From UBA1672 sp965263215 (GTDB lineage Bacteria > Pseudomonadota > Alphaproteobacteria > Micavibrionales > Micavibrionaceae), in contig OZ253663.1 of NCBI GenBank assembly GCA_965263215.1, positions 744,001-808,000 of the forward strand: DNA of 64,000 nucleotides, in the 5' to 3' direction. The position numbers and the translations under genes are program-made. Below are positions 9,537 to 18,609 of this stretch, piece after piece. The notes under the pieces are model-generated. The model worked only from the letters and a program-made list of their open reading frames with translations, had not been told where the DNA came from and made no database searches. Position 1 is the stretch's first letter. The number at the start of each line of letters is the position of its first letter.

Positions 9537-10685
9537 ATGAAAAAGACAATCCTAACCTTGGCTGTTGGCGTATCGCTTGGTGTTTCAAGTGGTATGGCGT
9601 ATGCGGAAGATAAACATGATCATGTCCATGATGACGTCACAGTAGAATCTGTGATCAGCAGTTACGCTGAACTTGTGCATACCAATTATGATGCGGCCTA
9701 TAATGATGCGTTGAAATTGCAAAAGGCTATTGATGCGTTTTTGGCTGAGCCGAATGATGACACGTTAAATGCGGCGAAACAGGCATGGTTAGTGTCTCGC
9801 AACTCATACGGCTTAACAGAAGCGTTCCGTTTCTACGAAGGCCCGATTGATTTCGCCGATGAGGAAGGTAATGAAGGCCCCGAAGGTCGCCTGAATGCGT
9901 GGCCTCTGGATGAGGCGTATATTGACTATGTGAAGGGCAATGACAAGGCCGGATTGGTGAATAATCCTGATATTGCCATCACAAAAGAAGCGTTGACGGA
10001 TAAGAACCAAGCCGATGATGAGGCCGAAGTGTCCACCGGATATCACGCCATTGAATTTCTGTTGTGGGGACAGGATCTTAGTTTGGAAAGCGCAGGCATG
10101 CGCCCCGTTTCTGATTACGCCAAAACAAAAGGCAACAAACGCCGCCGCCAGTATTTAAAAGTGGTAACCGATTTGCTTGTTGATGATCTGAAATTCTTGA
10201 GCCAAGAATGGACACCCGATCAGGGTAATTATGCGAAAAAATTTGTGCAGGATAAGGATGCTCTATCCAAAATCTTGACGGCTTTGGCCACGCTGAGCGG
10301 TTTTGAGCTTGCCTCTGAACGTATGGCGACGGCGCTTGATTCAGGGGATCAGGAGGACGAGCATTCTTGTTTCTCTGACAACACACACAACGATTTTATT
10401 TATAACGCGCAAGGCATCATGAATGTGTTCTTTAATGCCGGTATTTATGAATATCTGGAAACCAAGGATCATAATCTGGCGGAAGAGTTGGAGCATCAAA
10501 TTCTGGACACCAAAAAACTTTTGGCGGCTCTGCCCCATCCGATTGATCGTGAAATCCTCAGCACGCCTGCGGATAGCGATGCGCGCAAGAAGATGGAGTT
10601 GGCGATTGCCTCCTTGCAAAAGCAAGCTGACCTGTTTAAGAAAGCCGGAACCGTCTTAGGAATAGAGGTTTCCATTAACGAGTAA
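9537..10685 (+). CDS. Imelysin-family (M75) periplasmic iron-uptake-associated protein
   Basis: The 382-residue precursor has a signal peptide cleaved around residue 23 (ending GMAYA), followed by a His/Asp-rich start (KHDHVHDD) that may bind metal. The mature part is the imelysin fold with the conserved GxHxxE signature GYHAIE at residues 168-173. Imelysin-like proteins are cell-envelope proteins linked to iron uptake; proteolytic activity is doubtful for most members. It is followed after 3 bp by a di-haem oxidoreductase gene, a pairing common in Proteobacteria, so both probably act together in the periplasm. The start is supported by the ribosome site AGGGAAG about 8 nt upstream. Confidence 0.9.
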   Translation: MKKTILTLAVGVSLGVSSGMAYAEDKHDHVHDDVTVESVISSYAELVHTNYDAAYNDALKLQKAIDAFLAEPNDDTLNAAKQAWLVSRNSYGLTEAFRFYEGPIDFADEEGNEGPEGRLNAWPLDEAYIDYVKGNDKAGLVNNPDIAITKEALTDKNQADDEAEVSTGYHAIEFLLWGQDLSLESAGMRPVSDYAKTKGNKRRRQYLKVVTDLLVDDLKFLSQEWTPDQGNYAKKFVQDKDALSKILTALATLSGFELASERMATALDSGDQEDEHSCFSDNTHNDFIYNAQGIMNVFFNAGIYEYLETKDHNLAEELEHQILDTKKLLAALPHPIDREILSTPADSDARKKMELAIASLQKQADLFKKAGTVLGIEVSINE

Positions 10686-10688
10686 GCA

Positions 10689-12086
10689 ATGCGCAAAAAG
10701 CATTTTATCTTAGCGATAATTGCGTATGTGTCCTTCTGGGGTGTCGTTGATGCCGCGAAGGACACATATGTTTCTGCTGTATCCGATAGTGCGCTATCGG
10801 GCGGGGAGACGACCGTTTTCAATACGTCCCGTGATGCCTTTGCCAAGCCTGCGAAAAACCTGCCCACCGAAAAGCTGCGTGATTTCACGTTCGGCAACAA
10901 AATGTTCAACACCAAATGGGTGACTGCGCCCGCGTCTGTGACCTCTTTGGATGGTTTGGGGGCAACCTTCAACCGTAAATCATGTGCGGCCTGTCACTTC
11001 AAGGACGGACGTGGCAGACCGCCCCGTGATGCCAATGAGCCCATGAAATCGATGTTAATACGCCTGAGCATTCCGGGTATGACAGAAGACGGAGGCCCGA
11101 TGCCGCATCCTGTTTATGGCGGGCAGTTGAATGATCGTGGGATTAGCGGCGTTCCCGCCGAGGGGGTCGCCCAAATTATGTATGAGGATATTAAAGGGCA
11201 CTATCCGGACGGCACGGCTTACAGCCTGCGTAAGCCAATTTACGAATTTAAGGAATTGGCCTACGGGGAATTGGGGGATGATATTATGTTTTCCCCGCGT
11301 GTTGCGCCTGCCGTTTTTGGTTTGGGTTTGTTGGAAGCTGTGCCCATGGTTACTATTCTCGCCAATGCCGACCCTGATGATAAGGACGGTGACGGTATTT
11401 CGGGGCGTCCGAATTATGTATGGGATGTGGTGAGCAATAAAAAATCAATCGGGCGCTTTGGTTGGAAGGCGAATGTCGCCACATTGCAGGAACAAGATGC
11501 AGGCGCGGCGCTTGGCGATATTGGTATCACAACGTCTTTGTTCCCCGATGAAAACTGTACCAAGGCGCAGGCAGAATGCGGCAAGGCCATTAATGGCGGA
11601 CAACCTGAAATGTCAGACATGCAGCTCGAAAAGATGACCTTTTATGTCAGTACATTGGCCGTTCCTGCGCGCCGCAATGTCGATGACCCCACAGTGCAAG
11701 CCGGTGCGCGCTTGTTTGAGCGTGCCCAATGTGCCAGTTGTCATGCACCGCAAATGCGTACAGGTGAGCATGATATTGCCGCGCTGTCGTATCAGAATAT
11801 TCAACCGTTTTCGGATATGCTGCTCCATGATATGGGGGAGGGGCTCGCCGATAACAGGCCTGATTTCGAAGCCACCGGAACAGAATGGCGCACGCCGCCG
11901 CTGTGGGGGATTGGCCTTGTGAAGACAGTCAACAAACACACCAACTTCTTGCATGATGGCCGCGCCCGTAATCTGGAGGAGGCGATCCTGTGGCATGGCG
12001 GTGAGGCTGAAAGCTCCAAAGACGCATTCAAAGCCATGCGTAAAGATGAGCGCGCTGCGCTGATTACGTTTCTGAAAAGTTTGTAA
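10689..12086 (+). CDS. Di-haem oxidoreductase (DHOR, thiol-oxidoreductase-like)
   Basis: The 465-residue protein has an N-terminal export signal and two c-type haem motifs: CAACH at 99-103 and CASCH at 348-352. The haems would be attached in the periplasm. Spacing and flanking sequence (SCAACHFKDGRGRPP; CASCHAPQMRTG) fit the di-haem oxidoreductase family of about 450-500 residues, which is usually found with imelysin-like proteins. A calcium-site-like DPDDKDGDGISG loop lies near residue 230. It is translationally coupled to the imelysin gene and probably performs a redox step in periplasmic iron handling; the actual substrate is unknown. Confidence 0.88.
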   Translation: MRKKHFILAIIAYVSFWGVVDAAKDTYVSAVSDSALSGGETTVFNTSRDAFAKPAKNLPTEKLRDFTFGNKMFNTKWVTAPASVTSLDGLGATFNRKSCAACHFKDGRGRPPRDANEPMKSMLIRLSIPGMTEDGGPMPHPVYGGQLNDRGISGVPAEGVAQIMYEDIKGHYPDGTAYSLRKPIYEFKELAYGELGDDIMFSPRVAPAVFGLGLLEAVPMVTILANADPDDKDGDGISGRPNYVWDVVSNKKSIGRFGWKANVATLQEQDAGAALGDIGITTSLFPDENCTKAQAECGKAINGGQPEMSDMQLEKMTFYVSTLAVPARRNVDDPTVQAGARLFERAQCASCHAPQMRTGEHDIAALSYQNIQPFSDMLLHDMGEGLADNRPDFEATGTEWRTPPLWGIGLVKTVNKHTNFLHDGRARNLEEAILWHGGEAESSKDAFKAMRKDERAALITFLKSL

Positions 12087-12128
12087 TATCCAGCAATCAG
12101 TTAAATTGTGCGTTGCAAAGAAACATTA

Positions 12129-12144
12129 TTGACCAACCAGTCAA
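12129..12144. promoter_or_regulatory. Candidate TetR operator upstream of the regulator gene
   Basis: The 16-bp sequence TTGACCAACCAGTCAA is an inverted repeat (TTGAC and GTCAA arms, extended by one A/T pair each side). It lies 38 bp before the TetR-family start codon. A sequence of the same length differing at only three central positions occurs before the pump operon at 12801-12816. Two such palindromes flanking a tetR gene suggest autoregulation and control of the pump. Confidence 0.7.
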
Positions 12145-12181
12145 TTATGTTGTAGGGTATATAGATTAGGAGATTTGAGAA

Positions 12182-12790
12182 ATGGGTCGTGCACCGACAA
12201 ATACAAAGCAAAAATTGCTTGAAACCGCTACTGACCTTGTCTGGCGGGAGAGTTACAATGCCGTCAGTGTCGATGAGATCTGTAAAAAGGCAGGTGTTAA
12301 AAAAGGAAGCTTTTATCATTATTTCCCTTCTAAGGCGCATCTCGCGCTAGAGGCCATGGATGTATCCATGCAGGAAATGAAAGTATATTATGATGATATT
12401 TTCTCTCCTACGCGTGAGCCGGTGGAGAGTTTTAAGCTGATGGTTCAGCATGTTATTGATAAACAAAAAGAAATTGAAAAAGAACTGGGGCACGTTTGTG
12501 GTTGTCCGTTTGCGACGTTGGGCTCTGAATTGGCTGCGCAAGATGAGGAAATCGGCCACAAAATAGCGGAAATTTGTGCGAAAAAAACGCGCTATTACGA
12601 AAGCGGGCTTCGGGCTTTGATTTCAAAAGGTCTGATTGACGACAACATAAATGTTGAGACCAAGGCCAAAGAAATCTTTTCCTTTGTTGTGGGGCAGTTG
12701 CTTATGGCGAGAATCCACAATGATCTTGACTTTATCGAGAATAATCTGGAAAGCGCGGTCTTTAATTTGATCGGTGTGAAGGAATACTAA
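12182..12790 (+). CDS. TetR/AcrR-family transcriptional regulator
   Basis: The 202-residue protein has the family's N-terminal DNA-binding domain: a helix starting TKQKLLETATDLV, then the helix-turn-helix VDEICKKAGVKKGSFYHYF (about residues 31-49), with the typical YHYF recognition-helix end and a following SKAHL. The C-terminal half is a helical ligand-binding and dimer domain; the pair of cysteines in VCGCPF near residue 100 is also seen in some regulators of this family that sense electrophiles or redox stress. A good ribosome site (AGGAG) is 9 nt upstream. The gene sits directly before a tripartite RND pump and is bracketed by two matching palindromes, so it is most likely the local repressor of the pump and of itself. 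The inducing ligand is unknown. Confidence 0.93.
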   Translation: MGRAPTNTKQKLLETATDLVWRESYNAVSVDEICKKAGVKKGSFYHYFPSKAHLALEAMDVSMQEMKVYYDDIFSPTREPVESFKLMVQHVIDKQKEIEKELGHVCGCPFATLGSELAAQDEEIGHKIAEICAKKTRYYESGLRALISKGLIDDNINVETKAKEIFSFVVGQLLMARIHNDLDFIENNLESAVFNLIGVKEY

Positions 12791-12800
12791 ATTTATTTAT

Positions 12801-12816
12801 TTGACTGACTAGTCAA
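12801..12816. promoter_or_regulatory. Candidate TetR operator upstream of the RND pump operon
   Basis: TTGACTGACTAGTCAA is a perfect 6+6 bp inverted repeat with a 4-bp spacer. It matches the palindrome at 12129-12144 at 13 of 16 positions and lies 21 bp before the adaptor start codon. Its place in the short regulator-pump gap fits a repressor site overlapping the pump promoter. Confidence 0.72.
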
Positions 12817-12837
12817 AACAATGCTAGGTGATCCCCC

Positions 12838-14025
12838 ATGAAACAAAAAATATACATTATTATCGTTCTGTTGGCCGTTGGCATTGGTCTTGGTGCAACC
12901 TTTTATAGTCAGGATCAGGCTGAGGCTTCGGCCGAAGGTGCCGGTGGGCCGCCTCCTGCTATGCCGGTTCAGGTTACTGTGATGGAATCGCAAATGATTC
13001 AGGTTTGGCGTAATTTCTCCGGTAAGGTGGTTGCCGTCAACCGCGCAGAAATTCGTCCGCAAGTCAGCGGCAGGATTAATGAAATTCGTTTTGAAGACGG
13101 CCAAATGGTTGAAAAAGGTGATGTGTTGATTGTGATTGACCCACGCCCATATGAAGCCAGTCTTAATCAGGCACAAGCCGCACTGGGTGTTGCGGAAACA
13201 CAGGCCGTTTTGGCGGAGAAGGAATATCAGCGCGCTAAAAAACTGATTAGAACTGATGCGATATCTCAAAGTGTTCTTGATGAGCGTACGAATAACCGCG
13301 AGTCAGCAAATGCGGCGGTGCTTGGCGCGAAGGCCTTGTTGGAAAGTGCGCAGATTAATTTGGATTATGCATTCGTGAAATCACCAATCTCGGGCAAGGT
13401 CAGCCGTGCGGAAATCACCGAAGGTAATTTGGTTCAGACTGGGGCGGGGGCTCCCTTATTAACTTCTGTTGTGGCGCAAGACCGTGTGTATGTTGATTTT
13501 GAAGTGGATGAGCAAACGTATATTCTCTCCGCTAAAAACAGCGCGATGAACGGAGACTCTAAAATTCCCGTACGTATACAGCTTCTTAATCAAGATCAGG
13601 AATATAAAGGTTTCGTCCATAGCTTTGACAACCGTATTGACCCAACGTCAGGCACAATCCGTGCGCGTGCGGTTTTTGACAATAAAGATAAGGTTTTATT
13701 GCCCGGTATGACCGTTAGTATCCTGATGGGCAGTGCGGGTGATGAAGAGCGAATTTTAGTGTCCGAGCGTGCCATTGGTACAGATCAAGACCGTAAGTTC
13801 GTCTATACCGTGAATGGTGACAGCGTGGCAAAATATAGGGAGATCAAGGTCGGGAAAAGTATAAACGGTAAACGCGTTGTACTTTCAGGCCTGAAAGCGG
13901 GTGAAAAAGTGATCACAGAAGGCATTGTACGCATTCGCCCTAATATGCCTGTTTCCCCTCAAATTAAAACTGCGGACACAATCTCTCCAAAAGAGATACA
14001 AACATCCAGCGGTGAAGAAGAGTAA
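12838..14025 (+). CDS. RND efflux periplasmic adaptor (membrane fusion protein)
   Basis: The 395-residue protein has an N-terminal hydrophobic anchor (residues 4-21). Next comes the lipoyl-type half motif around VSGRINEIRFEDGQMVEKGD, an alpha-helical hairpin (roughly residues 105-170), the second lipoyl half near SPISGKVSRAEITEGNLV, and then beta-barrel and membrane-proximal domains. This is the usual AcrA/MexA order and size. It would link the inner-membrane permease encoded 6 bp downstream to the outer-membrane channel encoded next. The operon follows the TetR gene and its candidate operator. Confidence 0.95.
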   Translation: MKQKIYIIIVLLAVGIGLGATFYSQDQAEASAEGAGGPPPAMPVQVTVMESQMIQVWRNFSGKVVAVNRAEIRPQVSGRINEIRFEDGQMVEKGDVLIVIDPRPYEASLNQAQAALGVAETQAVLAEKEYQRAKKLIRTDAISQSVLDERTNNRESANAAVLGAKALLESAQINLDYAFVKSPISGKVSRAEITEGNLVQTGAGAPLLTSVVAQDRVYVDFEVDEQTYILSAKNSAMNGDSKIPVRIQLLNQDQEYKGFVHSFDNRIDPTSGTIRARAVFDNKDKVLLPGMTVSILMGSAGDEERILVSERAIGTDQDRKFVYTVNGDSVAKYREIKVGKSINGKRVVLSGLKAGEKVITEGIVRIRPNMPVSPQIKTADTISPKEIQTSSGEEE

Positions 14026-14031
14026 TTTTTT

Positions 14032-17000
14032 ATGAATTTATCCAGCCATTTTATTGACCGGCCAATCTTCGCCAGTGTGATTTCCTTTGTGATTTTCATG
14101 TTGGGGGCGATTGCAATGTTCCAGCTTCCGATATCGGAATATCCCGAAGTATCCCCGCCATCGGTGCAGGTGACGGCGAGTTTTCCGGGGGCTAACCCTT
14201 CGGTTATCGCCGAAACGGTTGCAACCCCGCTTGAGGAGCAAATAAGCGGCGTTGAGAATTTGCTTTATATGAATTCACTGGCATCCGCGGATGGCCGTCT
14301 GACATTAACCGTGACATTTGCGATTGGTACAAATGTCGATTTGGCGCAGCAGCTGGTGCAAAATCGTGTCTCTCAGGCGCTCCCAAGATTACCGGAAGTG
14401 ACGCGTAACCTCGGTGTGACCGTTGTAAAAAGCTCACCCGATTTGACAATGGTTGTGCATTTAACATCCCCGAATGAGCGATACGATATGTTGTATTTGC
14501 GCAATTATGGGACGTTGAATATTAAAGATCAGCTCGCAAAAATTCCCGGTGTGGGGCAAGTGCGTCTGTTCGGCTCAGGTGATTATGCTATGCGTTTGTG
14601 GCTTAATCCTGATCGTATCGCAGAGCGCGGTATGAGCGCTAGTCAAGTGATTGATGCCGTGCGCCGTCAGAACGTACAAGTGGCCGCAGGTGTCATTGGT
14701 GGCCCGCCTTATGATGATGGCATACAAACACAGTTCCCTGTTAATGTGCAGGGGCGTTTGACCAGCCCTGAAGAGTTTGAAGACATTATCATTAAACGTG
14801 ATGAGAACGGTGTGATTACGCGTCTGAAAGACGTTGCCACAGCGGAACTGGACGCGCAGAGCTATGCCCTGCGTTCTATGTTGAATAATGAGCCGGCGGT
14901 AGCGATTCCGATTTTTGCCGCCCCCGGATCAAACGCGTTGGAGTTGTCTTCGAATGTTCGTAAAACGATGGCAGAGCTTAAAAAGAGTTTCCCCGAAGAT
15001 CTGGAGTATACCATTGTTTATGATCCGACGGTTTTTGTTAAACATTCCATTGACGCGGTGATTCATACCTTGATAGAAGCCGTGTTGTTGGTTGTGCTTG
15101 TGGTTATCGTGTTTTTGCAAACGTGGCGTGCTTCGGTGATTCCGTTGCTGGCAGTGCCTGTTTCGATTGTCGGAACATTTGCCATTATGTTGCCGCTTGG
15201 CTTTTCGATCAATGTTTTATCGCTGTTTGGGCTTATTCTCGCCGTTGGTATTGTTGTTGATGATGCCATTGTTGTTGTCGAGAATGTAGAGCGTAATATC
15301 GAAGAGGGCAAAAGCCCGCGCGATGCAACAGTGCAGGCAATGAAAGAGGTCACAGGCCCGATTATCGCAACGTCACTTGTGATTGCGGGTGTGTTTATTC
15401 CGATCGCCTTTATCAGTGGTTTGACAGGAATGTTCTACAGACAATTTGCCTTAACCATTGTGATTGCGACGTTTATCTCAACTTTAAACTCCTTAACGCT
15501 CAGCCCCGCTATGTCGGCGTTGTTGTTAAAGCCACGCCACGAGCAAAAAGACAAGCTTACGCGGATTATGGACTTTTTGTTCGGTTGGTTCTTTAACCTG
15601 TTTAATAAAGGTTTTGGCCGCAGTCAGAATGTGTATGCCAAAGGTGTTGGTATCGCAGGACGCAGACGTGTGATTATGATGATCTTGTTTGGCGGGCTTG
15701 TTGCCAGTACGTATTTCAGTTTTGGTCTTGTGCCGAAAGGTTTTGTTCCTGCGCAGGATAAACAATATTTGATCAGTTTTGCGCGTCTTTCCCCCGGTGC
15801 AACGTTAGAGCGTACCGAAGCCGTGATGCGTCAGATGGGTGAGATTGCCATGGCGGAAGAAGGCGTGTCGAACGCCGTTCAGTTCCCTGGCTTATCCGTG
15901 AACGGGTTTGTCAATTCATCAAGCGCGGGGATTGTCTTTGTGCCCTTGGATGATTTTGAAGATCGTAAATCCCCTGAGCTTAGTGCAGGTGCAATCGCAG
16001 GAAAGTTGCAGCAGAAATTTAGTCAAATTGACGAAGCCTTTATCGCGATTTTCCCGCCGCCGCCCGTGCGTGGTCTTGGGACAACCGGTGGCTTTAAGCT
16101 CCAGATTCAAGATCGCGCCAATTTGGGGTATCAGGTTCTGGATGATGTCTTGAAAGAAGTCACAGGCAAAGCCTATCAAGACCCTGCCTTGGCGCGTGTT
16201 TATTCCAATTATGATGTGAACGTGCCGCAACTTTATGCGGATCTTGATCGCACAAAGGCGCAGCAATTAGGCCTGTCGATTGATGAAATATTCAACACGA
16301 TGCAGATATATCTGGGATCAATTTATGTGAATGATTTTAACCAGTTCGGCCGTACCTATCAGGTGGTGGCGCAGGCGGAAAAACCATTCCGTTCCGAGCC
16401 ACAGGATATTCTTCGCCTTCAGACACCTAATGCAGACGGGCAAATGGTTCCGCTCGGCTCTGTGGTTGAGGTTAAAGAAAGCTTTGGCCCTGAAATTGCC
16501 TCACGCTATAATGCTTATCGTTCTGCGGATTTAAACGGTGATGCCGCGCCGGGATATTCATCAGGGCAGGCGCAAGATGCGATCACGAAAATTTTGAACG
16601 AAACATTGCCGCAAGGGATTGAATTTGAATGGACGGAGTTAACCTATCAGCAGATTTTGGCAGGTAATACGGCGATTTATATCTTCCCGCTTTGTATCTT
16701 TTTTGTCTTCCTTGTTTTGGCCGCACAATATGAAAGTCTCGCGCTGCCGCTTGCAGTGATCTTGATCGTGCCAATGGGTATTTTATCCGCAATTATCGGC
16801 ATATACTTAACAGGTGGTGATAACAATATTTTCACGCAGATCAGCCTGTTTGTGCTCGCCGGATTGGCCTGTAAAAACGCGATTTTGATTGTGGAATTTG
16901 CGCGTGATTTGGAAAATCACGGACGATCAGTGATTGAGGCGGCGGTTGAGGCATCGCGTTTGCGCTTACGCCCGATTTTGATGACATCATTTGCCTTTAT

Positions 17001-17193
17001 CATGGGTGTTATGCCGTTGGCATTTAGTCATGGTGCGGGTGCGGAAATGCGCCAAGCTATTGGTATTTCTGTTTTCTCGGGTATGCTTGGTGTAACATTC
17101 TTCGGCCTGATCTTTACGCCTGTTTTCTATGTCGCACTTCGGAATTTGGAGATAAAGCTGACAGGTAATAAAAAACCGAAAGTAACGGAATAA
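14032..17193 (+). CDS. RND multidrug efflux permease (AcrB/MexB type)
   Basis: The 1053 residues are full length for an HAE1 permease. The start FIDRPIFASVISFVIFMLG, the porter-domain motif around FPGANPSVIAETVATPLEEQ, and the proton-relay aspartates in GIVVDDAIVVVEN (about residues 405-418) are all present. So is the relay lysine in LACKNAILIVEF near the C-terminus. Twelve membrane segments are expected, with two large periplasmic loops. It exports hydrophobic or amphipathic compounds by proton antiport as a trimer, together with the flanking adaptor and outer-membrane factor. It is distinct from the truncated permease at the window start. Confidence 0.97.
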   Translation: MNLSSHFIDRPIFASVISFVIFMLGAIAMFQLPISEYPEVSPPSVQVTASFPGANPSVIAETVATPLEEQISGVENLLYMNSLASADGRLTLTVTFAIGTNVDLAQQLVQNRVSQALPRLPEVTRNLGVTVVKSSPDLTMVVHLTSPNERYDMLYLRNYGTLNIKDQLAKIPGVGQVRLFGSGDYAMRLWLNPDRIAERGMSASQVIDAVRRQNVQVAAGVIGGPPYDDGIQTQFPVNVQGRLTSPEEFEDIIIKRDENGVITRLKDVATAELDAQSYALRSMLNNEPAVAIPIFAAPGSNALELSSNVRKTMAELKKSFPEDLEYTIVYDPTVFVKHSIDAVIHTLIEAVLLVVLVVIVFLQTWRASVIPLLAVPVSIVGTFAIMLPLGFSINVLSLFGLILAVGIVVDDAIVVVENVERNIEEGKSPRDATVQAMKEVTGPIIATSLVIAGVFIPIAFISGLTGMFYRQFALTIVIATFISTLNSLTLSPAMSALLLKPRHEQKDKLTRIMDFLFGWFFNLFNKGFGRSQNVYAKGVGIAGRRRVIMMILFGGLVASTYFSFGLVPKGFVPAQDKQYLISFARLSPGATLERTEAVMRQMGEIAMAEEGVSNAVQFPGLSVNGFVNSSSAGIVFVPLDDFEDRKSPELSAGAIAGKLQQKFSQIDEAFIAIFPPPPVRGLGTTGGFKLQIQDRANLGYQVLDDVLKEVTGKAYQDPALARVYSNYDVNVPQLYADLDRTKAQQLGLSIDEIFNTMQIYLGSIYVNDFNQFGRTYQVVAQAEKPFRSEPQDILRLQTPNADGQMVPLGSVVEVKESFGPEIASRYNAYRSADLNGDAAPGYSSGQAQDAITKILNETLPQGIEFEWTELTYQQILAGNTAIYIFPLCIFFVFLVLAAQYESLALPLAVILIVPMGILSAIIGIYLTGGDNNIFTQISLFVLAGLACKNAILIVEFARDLENHGRSVIEAAVEASRLRLRPILMTSFAFIMGVMPLAFSHGAGAEMRQAIGISVFSGMLGVTFFGLIFTPVFYVALRNLEIKLTGNKKPKVTE

Positions 17194-17197
17194 ATTT

Positions 17198-18556
17198 ATG
17201 AAAAAACTGCTTATCATTCCATTATCACTATTCTTGAGCGGTTGTCTCGGCAACGGGATGGATTTGCGCGCGCCGGATCAGCCGGAAGATTGGAGCGTTA
17301 AGAAAAGTGCATTGTCACAGAATATTGATGCGAAAGACCTTCATCAGTGGTGGAATAAGTTTAATGACCCCGCACTGTCTAATCTTGTGACATTATCACT
17401 CGCACATAGTCCGGACCGTTTGATGGCCGAAGCCAGAATATTGGAAGCGCGCGGGTTACGCCGCACAAGTAGGTCATTTTTATTCCCGCAAATCGGTGCG
17501 TCCGGCTCTACGGGGCGCGAGAATACTGAAATTAGCGGTACATCGGCGGATTCATTTTATGACGCGCAGTTTGATGCCTCCTTCGAGCTTGATATTTTCG
17601 GTCAAAACCGTAAAACCGCGAGTGCGGCTGATGCCACCGTGAAGGCCGCTGAGGCGCAATATAATGATGCAACTCTAACATTGATCGCCGAAGTAACGCG
17701 CAGTTATATTGACTATCGCGCCGCGCAAAATCAGGTGCGTATTGCGAATAAAAACCTAAAATCACAAGAGCGTACGCTTGATTTGATCCGTGATCTTAAC
17801 CGTCTTGGCTCCGCGCCCAGATTGGATGTAGAGCGCGCGATTAACTTGGTTAGTACAACGCGTGCATCCGTACATGGGTTTGAACAGCAAAAGGAAAACG
17901 CTCGTTTGCGTTTGAGCGTTCTGACAGGTGCGTTGCCGGCCATTGTGCAATCACATTTGGTGAGTGATGCAGAAATTCCGGGGGCGGAAGTAGAGCCTGT
18001 TTTAATGGCACCTGCGCAGGTTTTGGCGCTGCGTCCTGATATATTGGCGGCCTCGGCAACATTGGCTGCGAACACATCTCTGAGCGAAGCAGCAACGGCA
18101 GAATTATTCCCGTCTTTCACAATTAGCGGTTTTTACGGCATCGCGGACAGTGCATTGTTGAATGCGGCGAACCCGTGGAATGTCGGTCTTGGTGCGGCGG
18201 TGTCCTTGCTTGATTTTGGTCGCATAGAAGGGCGCATTGATGCGGCGCGTGCGCGTGAGAAGATCGCCTATGAACAATATAGAAAAACTATTCTGGCCGC
18301 AGTTCAAGATGTTGAATCAGCGATTAGTGATTACGCACATATCGAAGAGCAAACTGTATCGTTGTTGCGGGCGTATAAAAGCGCGGAAAAAGCGTTGGAG
18401 TTATCGGAAGTTTTGTTTAAGGAAGGTGAAGTATCTTTCCTTGACGTACTGGACGTACAGCGCAATGCGAATGCCGCGGAATCTGCTGTTATTGAAGCCA
18501 AGGCCGCCAAAGCGGAAAGCCTAACGCGTATGTTTAAATCTCTTGGCGTTTATTAG
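17198..18556 (+). CDS. Outer-membrane efflux channel lipoprotein (NodT/OprM type)
   Basis: The 452-residue protein begins with a lipoprotein signal; the lipobox LSGC places the lipidated cysteine at residue 16. It then has the two outer-membrane-efflux-protein repeats typical of TolC-like channels (for example WWNKFNDPALSNLV near residue 50, and the long alpha-hairpins with heptads). It forms the trimeric outer-membrane exit duct for the pump encoded just upstream, starting 4 bp after the permease stop, so the three genes form one operon. Confidence 0.94.
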   Translation: MKKLLIIPLSLFLSGCLGNGMDLRAPDQPEDWSVKKSALSQNIDAKDLHQWWNKFNDPALSNLVTLSLAHSPDRLMAEARILEARGLRRTSRSFLFPQIGASGSTGRENTEISGTSADSFYDAQFDASFELDIFGQNRKTASAADATVKAAEAQYNDATLTLIAEVTRSYIDYRAAQNQVRIANKNLKSQERTLDLIRDLNRLGSAPRLDVERAINLVSTTRASVHGFEQQKENARLRLSVLTGALPAIVQSHLVSDAEIPGAEVEPVLMAPAQVLALRPDILAASATLAANTSLSEAATAELFPSFTISGFYGIADSALLNAANPWNVGLGAAVSLLDFGRIEGRIDAARAREKIAYEQYRKTILAAVQDVESAISDYAHIEEQTVSLLRAYKSAEKALELSEVLFKEGEVSFLDVLDVQRNANAAESAVIEAKAAKAESLTRMFKSLGVY

Positions 18557-18609
18557 GGGCGTATATTAAGCGGTAGAGAAAAATTTGCGGTGCGTTATAA
18601 TCACGCATC

